Source: Tritrichomonas musculus
Taxonomy: Eukaryota > Parabasalia > Tritrichomonadida > Tritrichomonadidae
Length of the DNA: 64,000 nucleotides
NCBI GenBank assembly: GCA_039105265.1
Contig: JAPFFF010000035.1
Location: 62,001-126,000, forward strand
Reading direction: 5' to 3'
Below the pieces are notes generated by a model. That model was not told the DNA's origin. It saw only the letters and a list, made by a program, of their open reading frames with translations, and made no database searches. Made by a program: the position numbers and the translations under genes. Below, piece after piece: positions 51,030 through 59,797 of the stretch (positions within the stretch are counted from its first letter, which is position 1; the number at the start of each line of letters is the position of its first letter).

Positions 51030-51135
51030 CCATTATTAGTCATAAAAATTTTATTCCTGTGGTATTTATAGCAAGAGCTATCTGAGTTATTTTAATATGA
51101 AGAATTTGGTACTTAGATCCTGAAACATTTCGTCG

Positions 51136-51303
51136 ATGTCAAAAGTAGGAAGAAATAAAACTTTCAGAGAAGTCCTTAATGAAAGCAATTGGCAAGAACC
51201 ATGTATCAGATCTACCTCTATTAATCTTTATATTCCATCGAGTGCTGATAAATTGGATGAAAAAAATGAAATAAAAGTCAATGTTTATTTAGAGATGAAG
51301 TAA
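51136..51303 (+). CDS. conserved small ORF, 55 aa (copy 2)
   Basis: Same frame as 41600-41767 with Arg in place of Ile at residue 6. It ends 4 bases before the convergent BTB-F5/8C gene. Function unknown. Confidence 0.4.
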   Translation: MSKVGRNKTFREVLNESNWQEPCIRSTSINLYIPSSADKLDEKNEIKVNVYLEMK

Positions 51304-51307
51304 AAAG

Positions 51308-52798
51308 TTATTGCTCGCGGATTGTCCCAAAGAATTCAAGAGCTGAAAAAATGAATTGATTGTCTCCATGTGTGTTAGTGCCTGTTTGCTGGATTCGAAG
51401 GTACTGGAAGTATTCATTCAGTGATTTGCCTTCTTGAACTTCAAATGCATTCGAGTATCCTTTCCCATCGAGGCTTTTGTCGTTTGTTCGCGCATCAAGT
51501 CGCGTCCAGCTTTCTCCGTCATTTGAGCCATCAAGGCGCCAGCTCTGTGGATGGCAGTTGCCAGCCCCACCCCAGCTGTTGGATCTAATTGAATAGAAAG
51601 AAGGCTTCACTTTTCTGTCCTTGAAATCAACAGTCAGCCACGAGTTGGCTGTGTTGCTGGAATAAAAGCATCCATCCGTGTCACTGAAATTAACAACATT
51701 CTTGGACTGATAACTAGGATTACTACTACAAGCTTGTGATGATGTGATGTTGATGGTTCCGCTGTCAAGGACGCTTGCTGGGTTTCCGTTGCCAAGTTTG
51801 GCGATTATTCCATTGAATCTGTTGCTCGCATTGCTGTCGTATTCAACGGTCGTGTACTTGTGCCTGTCAGTGACTGCATATCTGTTCCGATTCAGCGACT
51901 TTCGCTCTTCCTCGGTCTTCGCTTTTGCAACAACGTCTCTGCGCGTGAAGAAGCACTTTTTCAGGATCCTCCACAGCTCACTCGTCATCTCTGGTGCTTC
52001 AATCTTTTCTATCGCCTCGTTGAACTTCACCTCACTCAGCGAGCAAAAGTCAACAAGTTCATAAAATAAAACTTTTTCTGATATGTCATATTTTTCTTTA
52101 TGTTCAAAAACTTTTTCAATGAATTCAAAAAGTGAATCTTCACTTCTCAATTTCAGGCCATCGTCGCGTAGAATTGCGTGCAGAATTGGAAGAGGAAGAC
52201 GATAAAGTTTTTCTGGATCAATCGAGTAAAAGTGGCTCGAAATGAATTTAACTAGCTGATCGTTGTCATATGGAAATCGGAATGGAAATGATTCTGAGAT
52301 ATTAAAATTATGCATGAATTGAAGACGTTGAATGCAGTCATCAATATTCGTTTCTTCTGACAAAACGGGGAAAAGTTCGTTAATTTTGTCAACGATTTCT
52401 TGATTCCCAAGGAAAAAAGATAATATTCGAAGTTTTTGACTATCATCGAAATTAATGTCAACACTTTCACCAAGAGTTATTGATCGAAGTTTCTCAAGGT
52501 TTCCGCTGTTGATTTCTATGTTTAAATTTATTTTTTCTTGACCAACTTCGTCAATTCGAAGTATGTTGTTTGTTGGATCAGAATAGTGAAGGGATGAAAC
52601 ACGAGGTGAAATAAATTCGGCTAAAAATCGATGCATTTTCATCCCAAATTGTCCTACGAGAAATAAAAATTCGTCGTCGTTTAATTTAATTTCATCTAGA
52701 TCATTAGAATTCAGAATTGAAATCAGTGTATTATCACTGGAATGGAAAACAATGTTTTTCAAGCCTGATGCTGAAATGGCGAATGCTTTCTTACTCAT
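51308..52798 (-). CDS. BTB-BACK-F5/8C (discoidin) protein, 496 aa (copy 2)
   Basis: Same domain order as copy 1: BTB (about 30-130), BACK (about 165-290), F5/8C (about 325-495). By eye about 26 of 496 residues differ. Changes cluster in the BTB domain (for example VGQFGMKMH for VRQYGIKMH), while the BACK region is almost unchanged. Start, stop and length are preserved, so both genes seem functional. Divergence in the BTB part could alter partner choice between the two adaptors; this is inference. Confidence 0.88.
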   Translation of the reverse strand: MSKKAFAISASGLKNIVFHSSDNTLISILNSNDLDEIKLNDDEFLFLVGQFGMKMHRFLAEFISPRVSSLHYSDPTNNILRIDEVGQEKINLNIEINSGNLEKLRSITLGESVDINFDDSQKLRILSFFLGNQEIVDKINELFPVLSEETNIDDCIQRLQFMHNFNISESFPFRFPYDNDQLVKFISSHFYSIDPEKLYRLPLPILHAILRDDGLKLRSEDSLFEFIEKVFEHKEKYDISEKVLFYELVDFCSLSEVKFNEAIEKIEAPEMTSELWRILKKCFFTRRDVVAKAKTEEERKSLNRNRYAVTDRHKYTTVEYDSNASNRFNGIIAKLGNGNPASVLDSGTINITSSQACSSNPSYQSKNVVNFSDTDGCFYSSNTANSWLTVDFKDRKVKPSFYSIRSNSWGGAGNCHPQSWRLDGSNDGESWTRLDARTNDKSLDGKGYSNAFEVQEGKSLNEYFQYLRIQQTGTNTHGDNQFIFSALEFFGTIREQ

Positions 52799-53134
52799 TT
52801 AGTAAAAAATTAATAAAATCAAAATTTTGAATTCTTAAATGGTCATATTTTTTTAAAGATATGGCAAATATTGAATTTTTTTTTTCAATTATTTTGACCA
52901 AACGAGGGATTAACATAATGCATCTATCAAAAGTTTGTTTCTCAAATATTTATATATATCCCATATTTATGACATTTTTATGAAAAATCTATGACAGACC
53001 AAAAATTAGAAAAACCAGATATTATATTTGGATCAACTAGTTAGTCTTTTCTGAAGAACCTTCAAAAAGTGAAAATTCATTCAGAAAAAATAATCTAAAT
53101 AAAAAAATTGAAAAAACAAATCTTTTTATATTTT

Positions 53135-53204
53135 TACCGCCTAGCGGGAGTCGAGCGAGGCTGAGCGAAGCGAAGCTGAGTCGAGACCCCGCGCGCTGGC
53201 GGTA
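53135..53204. repeat. GC-rich imperfect palindrome, 70 bp
   Basis: The ends TACCGCC and GGCGGTA are perfect inverted repeats. Inside, GTCGAG and GCTGAG recur around GCGAAGCGAAGC. About 69 percent GC in DNA that is otherwise 70-80 percent AT. It is absent from the matching place in copy 1 (about 43635), so it was inserted in copy 2 or lost from copy 1. It could fold into a long hairpin. Confidence 0.75.
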
Positions 53205-53782
53205 AGAATCGGTAAATCATTAACAAAAGTTGACATCCAAATTCCGAGTATTGTCAGAATTAAAAAAAAAAAAAACTAAAAAGTTAAAAAGTTAAAAAGT
53301 GTATTGACTCTTGGCAATATTGGTCCATTTTTTTGGATATACCGTAGATTATTCTTTTTTATTAATTCATTATTATTGTTAAAAAATGTTGAAGATCTTG
53401 GTTTAATGTTCTTCCTTGAGATAATCAATGATTTCAACGAATAAAAATTTTGCATCATATCCAAAAAGAAATTGCATTATTCAAAATGATATCTTTGCAT
53501 GCCATGAAATCATTTATTATTTCAATACTATGGAAATAAAAAAGATTTGAACATTAAAAAAGTTTTAATATTTGAAAAGAGTCCAGAAATTTTTGGTATT
53601 TTTATGAATGTCAAAATTTAAATGAAAAATTTTATCTGAAAATTATATCAAAAAGTTCATTTTCCATATTTGAATTTAGATTTTAGAGGATAAATTCTAT
53701 ATTATTTATATATAAATTAAAAATTTCAAGTTTATACAATTTTATTCTATTTAAATTAATGATGTGAATTTCACTTCATCAA
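53205..53782. other. decayed BspA/ankyrin relic DNA of copy 2
   Basis: Matches 43640-44530 of copy 1 with deletions. BspA traces (SLTKVDIQIPS) and a short ankyrin-type trace remain; no usable frame. Confidence 0.5.
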
Positions 53783-53793
53783 TCATTTTTCAA
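53783..53793 (+). promoter_or_regulatory. initiator-like motif, 154-aa gene copy 2
   Basis: TCATTTTTCAA abuts the ATG at 53794, same as in copy 1. Confidence 0.5.
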
Positions 53794-54258
53794 ATGGAAC
53801 ACCAAATAGAAAAAGAAGACAAAGCAACATTAACAGATTTTATATTTGTTGATTGTTATCCACAATCAGGAGAAGAAGAAGCATTTGTGCCTCGTTTGGA
53901 TGATGGTACGATTGTTTCATACGAAAGTGAAGATCCATTTTTACGAGATTATTACAATTCATATTCCAAGTGGGCAAATGATGGTGAAAGGTTTCTCAAT
54001 GAAGAATTCGTTAAAGAATATATCAGCACAGGAAAAATCCCAACATTGAGAGATGGAAGACCAGAAATGGAAGCTTGGTTTAATTACACGTGCGATAGTA
54101 ATGCATTTTTGGTTGAGTGGGGAAACAGCAGAGTATTTGCCAAAGAATTCATAGAAAAAATGCTGAAAGTATTCAACGAACATGGAAACATACCAGAATA
54201 TTTGTCATCAAAATCTCAAACTGTTATTCAGTTATCAGAGTGGAATCCGCCAGATTAG
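53794..54258 (+). CDS. conserved hypothetical protein, 154 aa (copy 2)
   Basis: Differs from copy 1 (44541-45005) at three residues (Thr to Pro, Ile to Thr, Leu to Phe). The GTG at 53764 is an unlikely start; the ATG at 53794 follows an initiator-like motif. No family recognised. It is acidic, soluble-looking and keeps the same ending LSEWNPPD. Confidence 0.65.
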   Translation: MEHQIEKEDKATLTDFIFVDCYPQSGEEEAFVPRLDDGTIVSYESEDPFLRDYYNSYSKWANDGERFLNEEFVKEYISTGKIPTLRDGRPEMEAWFNYTCDSNAFLVEWGNSRVFAKEFIEKMLKVFNEHGNIPEYLSSKSQTVIQLSEWNPPD

Positions 54259-54316
54259 TAAACAATGGGTCTCGGGGAATTTATTTTTATTTATTTATTT
54301 ATTTTTAGATTGATTA

Positions 54317-54349
54317 ATCATCAAGTGTTAATACTTTTTTAGCTGACAT
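54317..54349 (-). pseudogene. 11-codon remnant of the macro-domain gene
   Basis: Minus-strand MSAKKVLTLDD is identical to the start of the macro protein at 46365. Directly after it the sequence joins the DNA that follows the 154-residue gene, so a deletion of about 1.25 kb removed the rest. Confidence 0.85.
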
Positions 54350-54405
54350 GAGAAAAGCAATTTTTTAATACAAAAAGTTAAGCATAGAAAAAAAAAGCAA
54401 AAAAT

Positions 54406-54487
54406 TGGTTGCTGTGGGATTCGAACCCACGCCTCTAACGAGATCAGAAACTCAGTCTGACGCCTTAGGCCCCTCGGCCAAACAACC
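54406..54487 (-). tRNA. tRNA-Leu (anticodon read as GAG)
   Basis: Minus strand: acceptor GGTTGTT/AGCAACC, D arm GCCGAGGGGCCTAAGGC, anticodon stem TCAGA/TCTGA with loop CTGAGTT (anticodon GAG), long variable arm TCTCGTTAGAG, T arm TGGGTTCGAATCCCA, discriminator A. The long variable arm and GGCCGAG...CTAAGGC are typical of Leu. Base 37 is T instead of the usual purine. Followed by TTTTTT for polymerase III. Confidence 0.9.
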
Positions 54488-55136
54488 TTCTTCTTTTATA
54501 TATGTAAATAATAAATGATAAATAATTTCATAATTTTACATTCTTTAAATTATCTTAAATTATTAATTTTTTATTATTAAATGTAATATATATATAAAAA
54601 TGATATTTTTTTGCATTGTAAATCAAAAAAACTTCTATAATTAAATAATGAATCAAATTAAACTTCCAAAGCTTTGGATGTTTTGATTCATTAAAACTTA
54701 AGAAAAGTAACACAAAAAACTCTTATTTAAGTATTAAATCTGGGAAAAAAACTATAATTCAATCAAAATTCACCCGGCTTGCTCAATTAAGTAAATATAT
54801 ATGATACATCAATCAAATAATTTTAAAATTGCCAAAATTGATAAAATTTCAAAAGAAATCTTTGTTTTTGATAGCAATCAAAATGAATTCAATTAAAAAA
54901 ATAAAAATAAAAAAAAATCATTTTTTTTCATCAAGTTTTTCTCTTATCTTCTCTCAAAATTCTGAGAAATCATAATTCAATGAGATATCTTAATCCCATT
55001 AAAGATTGAATGATTCATCATAATTATCATTAACTTTTTCAATGATAAGTTTGTTAATTGCTCACAAAAAAATATTAATTTTTTAATTCAAAAGTAATAG
55101 AAAAAATTGCTGATTTGCTCAAACATGAGAATTATA

Positions 55137-55147
55137 TCATTTTTATT
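55137..55147 (+). promoter_or_regulatory. initiator-like motif of the caspase-like gene
   Basis: TCATTTTTATT lies 5 bases before ACCATGG; fits the trichomonad initiator. Confidence 0.4.
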
Positions 55148-55152
55148 TTACC

Positions 55153-56193
55153 ATGGAAACAAAACAAGTTGTTGATATTAACACACCACCAACAGAAAAC
55201 CCAGAATACGGAAAAGGAATTGACACTGTTGCAGATAACAACGTCTGCTATGACAAACCAGGAAAATTCCAAAAGCATCCACATTATGAACATAGAACAA
55301 CGAAAATGTTGCACAAGAACAATGAATTTTCAGAGAAGAAATTCCAAAAAGTTCGTCATGTCTCAAATCAAAAGAAACTCAAGCGAGCATTCAAGCGAAT
55401 TGGCCGTTGCCTTAACCATGAGAGCCGTGATAACATGCCAAAGGAAGGATATGACAAAGTTTGCCTAATATTGATGAATAATTACGAACATCATAAACAC
55501 GATGCCAAAATTGGAGCGATGAACGACGGCTACCTATTCGGCCTTTATCACCATCGACTTGGCTTCAAAGTTTTCTATCTGATTAACTGCCCCAGAGGAA
55601 ACTATCCAAAGTATCTGCAATTCTTCTTGTTCCACACGACAGAGAATCTGACGGTTTTCTACTCGGGCGAAGACGGAGTTGAAGGCGGCAGCCACGGAAT
55701 TGAGTTCAAGAACAAATTGGCCACGAGCGAACAAATCGGAAGATTAATTGCACGAGACAGCAACGGCAAGTGCAAAGTCGTCTTCGTTTCGGACTGCGTC
55801 ACCGGCGGCTCAGTCTTCGACATCAGCCAAGTCAACCGCGTCAACAGGAAAGACACGTCGGACATGCTGTCGTTCTCAGTGAACAAGTCAACGGATCCAA
55901 GCACGAAAGAGGGGCGACGATCGCACGGAATCTTCACTTACTACTTCAGCAAAGTCATCTACGACGATCCTTCAATCTCAGCGCAGAGACTCGTCGAACG
56001 ATTAAACGGCTTCCTTGGCCGATTCGGCACATCAGTTTCATGCGACACGACAAGTCCAGCAGTCATGGACGAGGCAATGTACAGCCCCTGCCAGCATCCA
56101 GCAGATCCAGCCGCACAAGACCCAATCGATTATGTAATGGAAAACGAACCTTCAGATCCAAACTCAGAATCAAATTCAGGAAGCGATTTCTAA
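55153..56193 (+). CDS. caspase-like (clan CD) protein, probably inactive metacaspase relative, 346 aa
   Basis: Basic N-terminal 100 residues, then a caspase-hemoglobinase-like fold: strand 1 CLILMNNYEHHKHDAKIGAM, helix DGYLFGLYHHRLGF, strand LTVFYSGEDG, and strand CKVVFVSDCVTGGS. Active metacaspases have YSGHG and D-x-C-H-S-G here. In this protein the His is Glu173, and Cys215 is shifted by one place with T-G-G after it. Catalysis is therefore doubtful and a decoy or regulatory role is possible. The C-terminus is acidic and Pro/Ser-rich. The start ATG at 55153 is in a good ACCATGG context. GC content (up to about 58 percent in places) is far above the flanks, as in highly expressed trichomonad genes. 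Confidence 0.75.
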   Translation: METKQVVDINTPPTENPEYGKGIDTVADNNVCYDKPGKFQKHPHYEHRTTKMLHKNNEFSEKKFQKVRHVSNQKKLKRAFKRIGRCLNHESRDNMPKEGYDKVCLILMNNYEHHKHDAKIGAMNDGYLFGLYHHRLGFKVFYLINCPRGNYPKYLQFFLFHTTENLTVFYSGEDGVEGGSHGIEFKNKLATSEQIGRLIARDSNGKCKVVFVSDCVTGGSVFDISQVNRVNRKDTSDMLSFSVNKSTDPSTKEGRRSHGIFTYYFSKVIYDDPSISAQRLVERLNGFLGRFGTSVSCDTTSPAVMDEAMYSPCQHPADPAAQDPIDYVMENEPSDPNSESNSGSDF

Positions 56194-56689
56194 TTTTCAC
56201 ATGAACAAACAGTTTCTAACTAATCATCATTTATCTTGTTTTAATTTATCATGAATTTAAATAAAAAAATTTTTTTATTATAATTTTAAAATATAATGAT
56301 TACCCAAAAGAGACTTTTTGTAAGGGTATTCAAAAATTGAAAGAAAATATTAAGGTGGATAAAAATAATCTATGAAAATTCTGTGAAATAATTGTGTGCT
56401 TTCTCAAAAATTGATTCTTAATAAAATGTAAATATCTTTATATATTTTAAAAATAAATATATTTTTAAATGATAATAACTTTTAAATAGTATTAATATAT
56501 TTTTGAATATATCATAAAAAATATAAATTATTTATTTTTATGAGAAAAATATGCAGATTTTTAAAAAACCACACAAAAATATAGTTTTAACCAATCATTT
56601 CAAAATATATAAATGAATGGCTGAAAAACTATTTACAACATAGTTATTACTATGTTTTTTTTTTTTTTGTCCTTTTTCAATAAAGTAAC
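56194..56689. other. intergenic region between convergent genes
   Basis: AT-rich 3' flanks with a poly-T tract at about 56655-56669. Nothing else seen. Confidence 0.5.
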
Positions 56690-57853
56690 TTATATTGAAG
56701 AAATAAGTACATCTATTAGTAGCCCAAAATCATAAAGGGTGATATTATTAAGTATTGGATACTGATATTTCCAAGATGGGATTTCATATAAATAATATAA
56801 CAACGTCCATCTCAACGCTTTGATCATATCGCCAGCTTCCTCTCTTTGAAAAGGATTGAAATTCGGCTTCACATTTTTTTTAGCAGCTGTCTTTGTTTTG
56901 TGGTAAGACTGAATCTTAGATTGTGGCTTTGAATTCCGATTCTTCTTCTGCTTCTCTTGCCAATTCTTCAATTTGGTGATCAAAATTGAAATGAAACACT
57001 TCAAATTTGAATTAATGAACGATGGACCGTCCGTGAGGTAACGATAAGGGCAACTTCTACTTGAATTCATCTGACAATAACTGTCAATCATTATGTCGAA
57101 GGCGTCTTCACATTCATCGATCTCTTTGAAGCATTCAACATAGTCATTTCCTAGGAAGAATGAAAGAAAAATGATATCATTAGTTGTCCTCTCAATTAAG
57201 AAATCATTCATGCCGCAATAGTGATGGACTCTGCCTATGAAATAATCACGAACTTTTTGGATATCAACGACGTAGTAAGTTGGCTGATTTGTCTTCTCAT
57301 CGAAATCAATTTTGATAACCGAAAAGTCGTAGTCCACGAACTGGAGCAGGAGGACAATGACATCATTGTCGTTTGAGATGACATAGTGCTTCTGGTTCTT
57401 TTGCAGCTCTCCTTTCGATATCTGTTCGCGGATTCTTCGAATTATTTTTTGCTCTGCTTCTCCTTCTCTGTCTCGTCCATCGTAATGAATTTCACAGTTG
57501 ATTTCCACTCCAAATTCAATGAAAGATTGTCCGTAATGTCCTTCTTTGGCAATCAGCTGATCGTCAACCACCAAATTCTGTGCTTGCTTTTTCTTCCTTC
57601 GCTGATTGAGAATCTTCTGTTCTGGACTCTTCCCGTCCATCGCGATGTAAACAAAGCCCGCTGGAATGAATCTAATGATGAGATCTTTGACACAACAAAA
57701 GGAATTTTTTCCATTTTGAGAGAACTGAGAGTAAAAACCAAAGATGTTTGTACCATCAATGAACAAGGCGTGATTCGTCTTATTTCGTGATTTGTCATAC
57801 AAGACAACGAGTTCACGAGTTTCTAAATAACTAAATAGCTTATGAATACCCAT
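56690..57853 (-). CDS. compact XRN-like 5'-3' exoribonuclease, 387 aa
   Basis: The XRN nuclease motifs follow in order: MGIHKLFSYL start, ALFIDGTNIFGF (Asp33), YIAMDGKSPEQKILNQRRKK (Asp73), DGRDREGEAEQKIIRRIREQ (acidic cluster about 125-134; XRN has PGEGEHKI), ISNDNDVIVLLL (Asp162/164) and FLSFFLGNDYVE. All metal-binding acidic positions appear to be present. XRN1/XRN2 proteins are 900-1700 residues long; this one is only a shortened nuclease core without the C-terminal domains. It should degrade 5'-monophosphate RNA, perhaps with a limited substrate range. Start ATG at 57853 with TCACTTTTTTATAATA upstream. Confidence 0.8.
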   Translation of the reverse strand: MGIHKLFSYLETRELVVLYDKSRNKTNHALFIDGTNIFGFYSQFSQNGKNSFCCVKDLIIRFIPAGFVYIAMDGKSPEQKILNQRRKKKQAQNLVVDDQLIAKEGHYGQSFIEFGVEINCEIHYDGRDREGEAEQKIIRRIREQISKGELQKNQKHYVISNDNDVIVLLLQFVDYDFSVIKIDFDEKTNQPTYYVVDIQKVRDYFIGRVHHYCGMNDFLIERTTNDIIFLSFFLGNDYVECFKEIDECEDAFDIMIDSYCQMNSSRSCPYRYLTDGPSFINSNLKCFISILITKLKNWQEKQKKNRNSKPQSKIQSYHKTKTAAKKNVKPNFNPFQREEAGDMIKALRWTLLYYLYEIPSWKYQYPILNNITLYDFGLLIDVLISSI

Positions 57854-57869
57854 TATTATAAAAAAGTGA
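57854..57869 (-). promoter_or_regulatory. initiator-like motif of the XRN-like gene
   Basis: Minus-strand TCACTTTTTTATAATA abuts the ATG at 57853. Confidence 0.5.
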
Positions 57870-58553
57870 AGTGAAAAAAATCAATTCTTAAAAAAGTATT
57901 TATTTTTTTAAATTTCTTTCTGAAAATTGAATAAAAATTTTAATTGTTTCAATTTCAAAATTTTAATTTTTGAAAGAGCAATCTAAGTCAAATTTTTGAA
58001 AAACGGCATTTTATTGAAAATACATGCCAAAATTTTTAGCAATCAGTTTTTTCAAATAATTTTCAAAAAAAAGTTTAAATAGCATTTCTTTTAGTGTTTC
58101 AAAAGGATAATGTTCTTAATTTGTTCAATATTGAAAATTTTGGCAAGTGAAACACATTTTTACCCAACTGATTATTTCAAAGAAAAATAATTTTTTTGTT
58201 TGAGTTGTTACAAAAGATGCCAAAGAAAATAAATCTATTCTCAATACATTTACATTGGGTAGTTGAAAATGATAATTATCATTTTCAGTCAAAATGACTA
58301 AAAAGTGAATCAAATTCACAAGTAAACTAACATAGAAAAAGGGAGTTATATCTATTTTTACTAAATAAATGCTCTTCTTTTTTAGTTTTTCAAAAAATTT
58401 TCTCATAATAACCATTGCGATACATCAATCCAAGTTTTCATTGTACCATTGATTTATATTGATAAATAACAAGCGAAGATAAAAAATTAATTGGTTATAA
58501 TGACGTTGAACAGATAATCCTTTATTAAAATATTAATATTTTGCTATAAATAT
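57870..58553. other. gene-free spacer
   Basis: AT-rich; a 96-residue hydrophobic frame at 58125-58415 is not credible. No RNA gene seen. Confidence 0.5.
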
Positions 58554-59040
58554 TCATTTTTTAATAATATCTGCATTTGGTAAAAATTTAGAAAGATAAA
58601 AAGAAGGAGAATTTTTTGAAACAATTACTTTTTTCAAGGATGAACATTCTTTGAAAGAATTTACTCCAATTGATTATACTAATTCAGGGATATCAATGCA
58701 ATTTAATGATCTGCATCCATAAAAAGCATAATCATCAATTGTTTCCAAATAACTAGGAAGAGTTATTTGCTTTAAATAAGTGCACAAACCAAAACACTTT
58801 TTCCAAATTGAAATAATTCCTGGATGCATTTCTATTGTTTCTAAAGAAGAGCATTCACTAAATGTGTAATCCTTGATTGATTTAACTGATTGAGGAATAT
58901 TTATTTTGGTCAACGATTTGCATCCTTCAAAGGCACCACTTTCGATTAATGCTACATTTGGAGGAATTTCCACAGAGACTAATGATATGCAATCTTTGAA
59001 AGCATTTTCCCCAATTTTTGTGAGACTTTGAAGAAATTGC
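58554..59040 (-). pseudogene. BspA-like LRR relic with one internal stop
   Basis: One frame encodes about six BspA repeats: SLTKIGENAFKDCISL, then SVEIPPNVALIESGAFEGC and further repeats to DIPELV. A TAA at 58674-58676 follows, and the same frame then reads SIGVNSFKECSSLKKVIV to a TGA at 58554. There is no start codon upstream; the frame breaks near 59040. It is the remaining part of a larger gene of the family at 13486-15576. Confidence 0.7.
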
Positions 59041-59648
59041 TATCAAATGTCATCAGATTATTTTGGCAAAGAAAGAGAAGAATTGGAATCTATGAATATA
59101 TATATTAAATCCAATTTGAGAAAATGATTTCAAACATTTCTCGGACAGTGGTTTTAGTATGTCTTCGTTTTCTCCGATTTCCTTATTTTTAATAAAATTT
59201 AGTAAATTCTGATAAGATCATCACTTTCTGTTTCATCTTCAATAAATGACAAAAAAGATCATAAAGTTCTCTTTTTAGAATACGAATTACTCTATTTTCC
59301 ATCAAGATAGATTTGTTTATTTTGACCTTTACTTATTAAGTTTTAATTGAAAATTTTGACAAGTTTTTTTCAAATAAATAAGGAAAAACGGTAATGATTA
59401 CTCCCAATTATAGAAATTAAGTGTAGTAATGATAAAAGGTCATACTGATTTTTTCTTATTTTTGAATTATTAAACTAGTCTTCAATTGAATTTATCTCAT
59501 GAGATTTCAAGCTTGTTTTCAATTACTTATCAATTTTCAATATATAAAATAATAATAAAATCTTGAATTTAGCTCTCAAAATTTATTAATAATCCGAAAT
59601 TTGGACATCATATTAATAATTCATGTTTGATTAAAAAAGGCAAAAAAA
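59041..59648. other. spacer upstream of the BspA relic
   Basis: Minus-strand traces such as NLLNFIKNKEIGENEDILK suggest that the old gene extended here, but frames are broken and no family could be named. Confidence 0.35.
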
Positions 59649-59722
59649 TGCCTACGAGCGGAGTCGAACCGCCAACCTTCCGATTACAGGTCGAACGCAC
59701 TAACCAGTTGTGCTACACAGGC
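59649..59722 (-). tRNA. tRNA-Thr (anticodon TGT) with C33
   Basis: Minus strand: acceptor GCCTGTG/CGTAGGC with two wobble pairs, D arm GCACAACTGGTTAGTGC, anticodon stem TTCGA/TCGGA with loop CCTGTAA (anticodon TGT), T arm GGCGG/CCGCT, discriminator A, followed by TTTTTTT. Position 33, almost always T, is C here. The fold is otherwise complete. Confidence 0.85.
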
Positions 59723-59797
59723 TTTCATTTTTATCATGAAAATAAATAAATCTGGATGAATTCTTCACAATTTTTAATAAATAAATAAATAAAAAAC

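Larger units (their letters stand above)
50927..54993. repeat. segmental duplication, copy 2
   Basis: Direct-repeat partner of 41388-47232. Compared with copy 1 it lacks most of the macro gene and about 0.5 kb after it, carries a GC-rich palindrome at 53135-53204 and a tRNA-Leu at 54406-54487, and shows small deletions in the ankyrin relic. Confidence 0.85.
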
